Below are positions 33,572 through 39,069 of a stretch of DNA of 39,069 nucleotides, piece by piece (position 1 is the first letter of the stretch; each line of letters begins with the position of its first letter). The position numbers and the translations under genes were made by a program. This DNA is from Roseofilum reptotaenium CS-1145 (GTDB taxonomy: Bacteria; Cyanobacteriota; Cyanobacteriia; Cyanobacteriales; Desertifilaceae). The notes under the pieces are model-generated. The model was not told the origin of the DNA. It ran no database searches and worked only from the letters and a program-made list of their open reading frames with translations. Where the stretch lies: assembly GCF_028330985.1 (NCBI RefSeq), contig NZ_JAQMUE010000002.1:1-39069 (forward strand), read 5' to 3'.

Positions 33572-35074
33572 ATGAAAAAACACTATTCAGGATTGAAACT
33601 CAAGGTCTTAAAAAAGGCAAATCCAACCCAAATAAGCATTAAGGGATACTCACTCTGGTTGTGGGCCAGTTTGGGAGTCATGATAGCTTTAATTCCCTGG
33701 GCCGGGCAGGCGATCGCCGAAGTCCAAACCCCAAGCATGGTCAATGATGGCATCCCCGATCAAATCCAAATTGCGCTCAATACCCTATGGGTAATATTTG
33801 CTGGAGTGCTGGTGTTTTTTATGAATGCTGGCTTTGCCATGCTAGAAACTGGCTTTTGCCGCCATAAAAGCGCTGTCAACATTTTAGCAAAAAATCTGAT
33901 TGTATTCGCCTTATCCTCTCTTGCCTTTTGGGCTACTGGCTTTGCCTTAATGTTTGGTGATGGCAATTCCTTTATCGGACTGCATGGGTTTTTCTTAAGT
34001 GGGCCGGACAATAGTCCAGCCGTGGCAGAAGCCTATCAAGGGATCTATCGTTCCTTAGATTGGGCTGCTATTCCCCTAAACGCTAAATTTTTCTTTCAAC
34101 TGGCCTTTGCAGGTACTGCCGCTACCATTGTATCTGGAGCCGTGGCTGAACGGATTAAATTTGCCGCTTTTGTTCTCTTTAGTTTGGGCTTAGTAGGATT
34201 GGCTTACGGCATCATTGGCCATTGGATCTGGGGGGATGGATGGCTCTCCCAACTGGGCTTTTGGGATTTTGCTGGATCAACTGTCGTGCATTCTGTGGGA
34301 GGATGGGGGGCTTTTATGGGGGCAGTTTTATTAGGGCCCCGGATGGATAAATATCCAGATGGACAAATTGCTGCTATTCCCGGCCATAATTTAGCGATTT
34401 CTACCCTCGGTTGTCTGATTCTATGGTTGGGATGGTTTGGGTTTAATCCCGGTTCAACATTAACAGCCGATCCGGAAGCCATTACCCATATTCTTCTGAC
34501 GACAAATATGGCAGCCGCTGCCAGTGGAGTGATGGCAACCTTGGTTTCTTGGCGCTATTTTGGGAAGCCCGATCTGACGATGATTATTAATGGCATCTTG
34601 GCGGGCTTAGTAGCAGTTACGGCTTCTTGTGCTTATATCAATATAGTGAGTGCGATCGCCATTGGAGTCATCTCTGGAACCATTGTTGTATTTTCCGTAG
34701 TGTATTTGGAACAATGGCACATTGATGATCCAGTAGGAGCGCTTTCTGTCCATTTGGTCTGTGGGATTTGGGGAACATTGGCCCTGGGATTATTTAGTAT
34801 AGGACCCGATGTTTATCCTTGGTATAGTGACGTTGGGGGGCCGTTGGCGGGATTGTTTTTTGGGGGCGGTTATTCTCAGTTGTTGAATCAATTGTTAGGG
34901 GTATTAGCTGTTGGATTTGCCATGATTGCCTTTAGTTTGCTGTTATGGTTGACCTTGAGTTTTACCGTGGGGATACGAGTGAGTCCAATGGAAGAATTAG
35001 AGGGCTTAGATCTGAGCGAGCATAGTATGGAAGCCTATAGTGGATTTATGAAAGAGCAGGAGAGAGGAAGATAG
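33572..35074 (+). CDS. amt: Ammonium transporter (Amt/MEP/Rh family)
   Basis: This 500-residue membrane protein has eleven or so helices after an N-terminal hydrophobic leader (about 25-50, ending QAIAE). Amt landmarks are FFMNAGFAMLETGFCR, the pore histidine H240 in VHSVGGWGAFMG, ILWLGWFGFNPGS, and the second pore histidine H394 in DDPVGALSVHLVCGIWG. The C-terminal tail GIRVSPMEELEGLDLSEH is the cytoplasmic segment bound by PII proteins in this family. It imports ammonium for the GS-GOGAT cycle, whose GOGAT enzyme is encoded by gltS in the same window. The ATG is at 33572. A second copy or glnB is not present here. Confidence 0.95.
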   Translation: MKKHYSGLKLKVLKKANPTQISIKGYSLWLWASLGVMIALIPWAGQAIAEVQTPSMVNDGIPDQIQIALNTLWVIFAGVLVFFMNAGFAMLETGFCRHKSAVNILAKNLIVFALSSLAFWATGFALMFGDGNSFIGLHGFFLSGPDNSPAVAEAYQGIYRSLDWAAIPLNAKFFFQLAFAGTAATIVSGAVAERIKFAAFVLFSLGLVGLAYGIIGHWIWGDGWLSQLGFWDFAGSTVVHSVGGWGAFMGAVLLGPRMDKYPDGQIAAIPGHNLAISTLGCLILWLGWFGFNPGSTLTADPEAITHILLTTNMAAAASGVMATLVSWRYFGKPDLTMIINGILAGLVAVTASCAYINIVSAIAIGVISGTIVVFSVVYLEQWHIDDPVGALSVHLVCGIWGTLALGLFSIGPDVYPWYSDVGGPLAGLFFGGGYSQLLNQLLGVLAVGFAMIAFSLLLWLTLSFTVGIRVSPMEELEGLDLSEHSMEAYSGFMKEQERGR

Positions 35075-35139
35075 GGGAACAGGGGAATACGCAGAATGAC
35101 ATGATTTAATGCAATACAAATACGATAGGACTCGGATCA

Positions 35140-36174
35140 ATGGATTGGGATGGCTGGTTTAAACGGATTGAAGATCTGGTAATGCTCCATTCTCCAAGTG
35201 GAGTAGAAGGGGAGATGAATGCGTTTCTCTTAGACGAGTTTGAGCGTCTGGGAGTGAAGCCAGAAGTGGATTTGGCAGATAATGTAATTGCCAAAATTCC
35301 GGGTCAAGATTCGAGCCGAGCGATCGCCATTACGGCCCATAAAGATGAAATTGGTGCGATTGTCAAGCGAATCAAACCGGAGGGACGGTTAGAGGTGGCT
35401 CGACTTGGAGGCTCGTTTCCTTGGGTATATGGGGAGGGGATTGTGGATATTTTAGGCGATCGCCAGACCATTTCGGGTATCCTCAGTTTTGGCTCTCGCC
35501 ATGTTTCCCATGAGTCCCCCCAAAAGGTACAGCAGGAAACTAAACCAGTCGAGTGGGAAAAAGTTTGGATAGAAACCAAACTCAGTAAGGAGGCGTTACG
35601 GGAGGCTGGGGTGCGTCCAGGAACTCGTGTAGTTGTCGGAAAACACCGTAAGCGAGCCATCCGATTAAATGATTATATTGCCAGTTATACCTTAGATAAT
35701 AAGGCTTCGGTGGCCATTCTCTTGGGTCTGGCCGAGCGCGTTAAAGAACCTCCCATAGATGTCTATTTAGTTGCTTCAGCCAAGGAAGAAGTAGGCGCGA
35801 TCGGAGCCTTATTTTTCAGTCAACGTCATCAGTTAGAAGCCTTAATTGCCCTAGAAATTTGTCCTTTAGCGCCAGAATATCCCCTCACTGACGGCGTAGC
35901 TCCAGTTCTGCTCTCCCAAGATAGTTATGGTCTCTACGATGAAGATTTAAATCAGCAGTTACAAAAAGCGGCTGAAGCCACACAAATTCCCATCCAACGA
36001 GCTGTTTTAAGTGGTTTTGGCAGTGATGCATCCATTGCGATGAAACTCGGTCATATCGGCCGTGGAGCCTGTTTGGGCTTCCCAACTCAGAATACCCATG
36101 GCTATGAAATTGCCCATTTAGGGGCGATTAGTAATTGTCTAGAAATTTTAGTGAATTACTGTCAGAAGTGTTGA
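35140..36174 (+). CDS. M42-family metallopeptidase (glutamyl/leucyl aminopeptidase type)
   Basis: This 344-residue cytoplasmic metalloaminopeptidase has two-metal ligands: His and Asp in TAHKDEIG, Asp in YTLDNKAS, the catalytic and metal glutamates in SAKEEVGAIGA, and the distal histidine in NTHGYEIAHLG. A PDZ-like insertion lies between about residues 75 and 165. M42 enzymes form large tetrahedral assemblies that trim peptides from the N-terminus. The GLU/endoglucanase annotation sometimes attached to this family is historical. It starts 65 bases after the amt stop on the same strand. Confidence 0.92.
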   Translation: MDWDGWFKRIEDLVMLHSPSGVEGEMNAFLLDEFERLGVKPEVDLADNVIAKIPGQDSSRAIAITAHKDEIGAIVKRIKPEGRLEVARLGGSFPWVYGEGIVDILGDRQTISGILSFGSRHVSHESPQKVQQETKPVEWEKVWIETKLSKEALREAGVRPGTRVVVGKHRKRAIRLNDYIASYTLDNKASVAILLGLAERVKEPPIDVYLVASAKEEVGAIGALFFSQRHQLEALIALEICPLAPEYPLTDGVAPVLLSQDSYGLYDEDLNQQLQKAAEATQIPIQRAVLSGFGSDASIAMKLGHIGRGACLGFPTQNTHGYEIAHLGAISNCLEILVNYCQKC

Positions 36175-36305
36175 ATGTAAAAACGAGTGCAACGGAAGTT
36201 AACGAAAGTCTTTGAAGTTACGCCAGCATTTCTAATAGGGAAACTTTTAGGGTCGGTAAAGGGGGCAAATGGCGATCGCCAGACCTGGAGCTAATCTCCT
36301 AAACC

Positions 36306-36487
36306 CTAAAAGGATTTAGGGTCTAGCATTTCATCCGCTTGTTTGGCCACAGCTAACCGCCCTCGATAGCGACAGTGCACCACCTCAATGGGAAGATGGG
36401 GCGCTCTTCACGGATGAGTTGCACCGCCTCTGAGAGTCCTTTTAATACCGCCGGTTCATTGAGGGTGGGAATCAGAACGCGATCGCT
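36306..36487 (-). pseudogene. 5'-truncated, frameshifted gene relic
   Basis: Read on the minus strand, the first part is DRVLIPTLNEPAVLKGLSEA, continuing through QLIREER. After a shift of one base within the C-run near 36401 it continues as PHLPIEVVHCRYRGRL and on to DEMLDPKSF and a stop (36306-36308). A TGA lies just upstream of the first part, so there is no start. The two halves read as one protein if a single C is restored. I do not recognise the family. It lies in the 370-base gap between the M42 gene and the next gene; the rest of that gap (36175-36305, 36488-36544) shows only a CCCTAAA/TTTAGGG hairpin (36304-36321). Confidence 0.55.
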
Positions 36488-36544
36488 TCAAGAGCAGATT
36501 CAGGATACTATTTTACCTGTAATTACAGAAAAAAGCGCTCAAAA

Positions 36545-37231
36545 ATGACAGGAAAAGTAGCGATTCAAGAACTGGCAATTGCCATAGCCGCCCCCGACTC
36601 CAACCCCATCCTACTCACCCCCACATTCCTCAAAGGTAGTGGCATTATCCCCCCAGAATGGGAACTGTCCTCCTCCCCTCGACTCACACCACAAATGGCA
36701 CAAGTGAGCTTCACCAACGGCATCAACCTGATTGCCCAAGCCGGTACCATGAGCTTCTTACAATCGATTCCCATCGAAGGAGACCTCAGTGATATCCACA
36801 TTTCCCAACTTGCCATTAAATACATCAACGTTCTACCCCAACTCGACTATAGCGCCATAGCCATTAACCCCCGTTCCTTCCTCACCTTCCCCGATGAACC
36901 AGAAGAAGGGGCGCGCAACTATATCCACCATCTCTTTGCTCCTGCGCCTTGGCTCAATGCCGCAGACGAACCCATGAAAGCCAATCTTAACTTGACCACC
37001 ACATTGGGCAAGCAAAAATTTAATCTCACCATTAATGAAGTTAAGTTACAACGCAACGAAGAAGACCCGCAAATGGCCGTCCTCTTTTCCGGTAATTTCC
37101 CCTATCCTCTAGAAGGAGAGAGCAGTGGAGAGAAACACGAGAAGTTGCACCAGTGTATTGGACAATGGATGCCCAAGTGGGAACGTTATCGTCAGCTCGT
37201 AGAGCAGTTTACAGCTCTTTGTCCTTCGTAG
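36545..37231 (+). CDS. Conserved-looking hypothetical protein
   Basis: This 228-residue soluble protein is beta-rich with no signal peptide. It opens MTGKVAIQELAIAIAA and has a PRSFLTFPDEPEEGARNYIH segment and a C-terminal helix (GQWMPKWERYRQLVEQFTAL). It looks like a cyanobacterial family without assigned function; no catalytic motif is visible. The ATG follows an A-rich leader with no strong ribosome site. It is separated from the M42 gene by 370 bases with a relic in between, so it is probably its own transcript. Confidence 0.7.
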   Translation: MTGKVAIQELAIAIAAPDSNPILLTPTFLKGSGIIPPEWELSSSPRLTPQMAQVSFTNGINLIAQAGTMSFLQSIPIEGDLSDIHISQLAIKYINVLPQLDYSAIAINPRSFLTFPDEPEEGARNYIHHLFAPAPWLNAADEPMKANLNLTTTLGKQKFNLTINEVKLQRNEEDPQMAVLFSGNFPYPLEGESSGEKHEKLHQCIGQWMPKWERYRQLVEQFTALCPS

Positions 37232-37245
37232 TGGAAAAGGGGCAC

Positions 37246-37310
37246 CTGGGAGTTAGGAGTCAGGAATTGATGGGGGGAGGGGAGTAAGGAGTCATTAAGG
37301 AGTCAGAAGT
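37246..37310. repeat. Short tandemly repeated GGAGT(C/T)A-type sequence
   Basis: It contains degenerate iterations such as GGGAGTTAGGAGTCAGGAAT, then GTAAGGAGTCATTAAGGAGT. This is the heptamer-type intergenic repeat known from many filamentous cyanobacteria. It is non-coding and lies between the hypothetical gene and the DUF4114 gene. Confidence 0.6.
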
Positions 37311-37492
37311 CAAAAATCAAACTGACTAACGCCTAACCCAGGCTTTTAGGTTCAGTAGAATTACGTTTTTTAGGAGAATCTAGCTATAAGAGTCACGTAA
37401 TTTCTACAATTGACCCTAGCTTTTGCCTTGTGGGAAAATCCCTCTCAAATGAAAAACGGCTGAGTTGGACATTGAGGTGCTGGGAGGAAAGA

Positions 37493-39069
37493 ATGAATTT
37501 TTTCAAAAAATTATTCGGTCAAAACCGAGTCAAAGCCAATCAACGCCATAGTGAAAACTCCCAGACCTTCATTCTCGAACCCATCCTCACCCCTTCAGCT
37601 CTAATTGATATCGAAACGGGGGAAGAAACCCCCGATCTCGACTCAGAACTCCTGGCAGATATAGCTCCTTCAAATCCAGAAGAACTCGAGAGAACAGAAG
37701 AGTCATTGAGTGAAGAAGGGGAAACCTTAGAGAATCCCTTAGAAGTCGAAGAAACGGTTGATGAAATAGAAGAAGAACTCCCCTTTTTTACCTCCCTGCC
37801 AGAAAGTATTAGTAGGGAAGAAGTAGAGGGAGAGTTAAATTTAGAAAATGATCCCTTAGAGCCGGAAGAACTCTCCTTACCCTCTGAGGTTAGGGATTCA
37901 ATAGAGTCAGAAGAGGAAGAACTCTCTCCCACAGAAACTGAACAGAGCGCAGCAGAAATAACCGATGATGCTCTCTTATCAGAAGATAGAGAAGCCGAAC
38001 AAGAGAGTGAAGAAAACCTGGGGAGCGATCGGATAACTCAAGCAGCAGAAGCCAGGATAGAACCGGAATACTTGGATGTTGATCGAGGCTATTTCCTTGT
38101 TGGAGAGAGCGGAGAAATCCAAGTCAATTTTATCTTAGATGGCGGCAAATATAAAGGAGAAGTTGGCATATTTAGCTTGCGAGAGATGGGAGATATAGAA
38201 CTAGATACTCCGGAATTTATCTCTGAAGCAGCCAAGCGGGTATTATCCGACTCAGACTGGGGACAAATCGCCATTAGCGATCGCACAGAAGGCGCTTTGC
38301 TCGACGAGAAAGTAGAATCAAGGAACTGGAACAGTGGCCAATACCAGGGAGAAAAAACCCTTACCTTTCAACCCGGCGATCGCCTGGGAATCATGTTAGT
38401 GCCCAAAGGGAGCATTCAGCAAGTCTTAAACAACCCACAAGCCACAGGAGCCAGAGCACCCCTATTCAGTTTAGAGGGAACCGCACTGGTGAAAATAGGA
38501 GAAGACAGTTGCGGGTATGGTTTTGAAGATATAGCTTTAGATAGGAAGAGCGATCGCGACTACAACGATATCATCTTCACGCTCAAAGGAGCCACCCCCG
38601 TCGGCATTTCCCCCATAGAAAACCTAATTGACGCTGATGCCAACTGGCAGGAAACCGAAGCCGGAGAGCGTATTCTTGAAGAACTGCACTGTCCTCATGC
38701 AGCAGATGAAGAAGCTCCCATGGTAGAGACACAACTGCTCAACGATAGCGGTTTATCCAGTTCAGATAGAATTACCAACGACCCCTCAATAACCGGAAGC
38801 GTAACTGATGAAAGCGCCATAGAACAACTACAAATTAGTTTGGACGGCACAAACTTCAATGAAATCACCACTTCATTAGAAGAAGATGGTAGCTTTACCT
38901 TAGACAAAGAAGCGCTCAACAGCCTTAATGGAGAAATCCTAGCTGAGGGAGAACATACCCTATCAGTTCAAGCAACAGACGAGTATGGGAATACTTCAGA
39001 AATCACCGAAATTTCCTTTATCCTAGATACCAGCGCGCCAGAGATTCAGTTAAATTTAGAATCTCTGAC
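37493..39069 (+). CDS. Large acidic DUF4114 / Ig-like repeat surface protein (3' end outside window)
   Basis: The frame starts at the ATG at 37493 after a strong GGAGGAAAGA and stays open to the window end (525 complete codons). Residues about 40-185 are an extremely acidic Glu/Ser/Leu-rich low-complexity region. Residues about 190-370 form a DUF4114 domain, with the diagnostic DRDYNDIIFTLKGA around residue 354. From about 405 an Ig-like repeat begins (SITGSVTDESAIEQLQISLD, then EGEHTLSVQATDEYGN) and a second starts at LDTSAPEIQLNL. There is no signal peptide, so export may rely on a C-terminal type I (RTX) signal beyond the window. The pattern suggests a giant adhesin or sheath-associated protein. 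Confidence 0.85.
   Translation, partial: MNFFKKLFGQNRVKANQRHSENSQTFILEPILTPSALIDIETGEETPDLDSELLADIAPSNPEELERTEESLSEEGETLENPLEVEETVDEIEEELPFFTSLPESISREEVEGELNLENDPLEPEELSLPSEVRDSIESEEEELSPTETEQSAAEITDDALLSEDREAEQESEENLGSDRITQAAEARIEPEYLDVDRGYFLVGESGEIQVNFILDGGKYKGEVGIFSLREMGDIELDTPEFISEAAKRVLSDSDWGQIAISDRTEGALLDEKVESRNWNSGQYQGEKTLTFQPGDRLGIMLVPKGSIQQVLNNPQATGARAPLFSLEGTALVKIGEDSCGYGFEDIALDRKSDRDYNDIIFTLKGATPVGISPIENLIDADANWQETEAGERILEELHCPHAADEEAPMVETQLLNDSGLSSSDRITNDPSITGSVTDESAIEQLQISLDGTNFNEITTSLEEDGSFTLDKEALNSLNGEILAEGEHTLSVQATDEYGNTSEITEISFILDTSAPEIQLNLESL

Overview
The window is cyanobacterial chromosome. The evidence is the many GCGATCGC (HIP1) palindromes, a fused pantoate ligase/cytidylate kinase, a ferredoxin-type glutamate synthase, an LL-diaminopimelate aminotransferase-like enzyme, PEP-CTERM and DUF4114 proteins, and pairs of Uma2 and Rpn-like nuclease-fold genes. 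The abundant small interspersed repeats, heptamer-like tandem repeats and toxin-antitoxin debris suggest a filamentous, non-heterocystous (Oscillatoriales-like) species. I cannot name the species from sequence alone. I saw no rRNA, tRNA, CRISPR array or intact insertion sequence.

Layout. 1-3.2 kb: a repeat-rich non-coding stretch, a PEP-CTERM exported protein (- strand), then a thioredoxin and a class I/II aminotransferase in one - strand operon. 3.3-4.2 kb: an alpha/beta hydrolase. 4.17-10.10 kb: a segment bounded by an exact 22-nt direct repeat. It holds an Rpn/DUF4351-type gene, a small MITE, and a five-gene + strand operon: a HEAT-like protein, a small membrane protein, an FtsK/SpoIIIE-type ATPase, a small helical protein and a GIY-YIG nuclease-like protein. 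The helical protein is a paralogue of the nuclease's N-terminal domain. The middle of this operon (about 5.8-7.5 kb) is visibly AT-richer than its two ends, with the changes falling inside genes. This is the best candidate for an undescribed system, possibly anti-phage or DNA processing. 10.1-12.0 kb: a VapB-like antitoxin with a toxin reduced to an internally deleted PIN remnant, then two tandem Uma2 genes. 12.1-13.2 kb: prfB with a programmed +1 frameshift.

13.4-22.2 kb is mostly - strand: an orphan antitoxin-like gene, a short PilC/GspF-type protein, an AEC permease, then purM, egtD, egtB, DUF427, a 2OG-Fe(II) oxygenase and a MurL/QueC-like ATP pyrophosphatase. The last five are co-directional and closely spaced. 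EgtD and EgtB point to hercynine/ergothioneine-type chemistry; the other three look like extra tailoring or companion enzymes. 22.5-26.0 kb (+): an RlpA-like protein, panC/cmk and a small unknown protein. 26.0-31.8 kb (-): a ProX-type betaine-binding lipoprotein without its permease or ATPase, and glutamate synthase gltS, which carries a palindromic repeat inserted in frame. 31.8-33.6 kb: a repeat-bearing non-coding stretch and a degenerate receiver-domain protein. 33.6-39.1 kb (+): an ammonium transporter, an M42 aminopeptidase, a gene relic, an unknown protein, and the start of a large acidic DUF4114/Ig-like surface protein that runs off the window.

Functional links: gltS and amt are the ammonium-assimilation pair of the right half. 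EgtD/EgtB products and the ProX ligand are all trimethylammonium compounds, which allows but does not prove a connection. Coordinates are from direct reading. Alternative starts are stated where I moved them.
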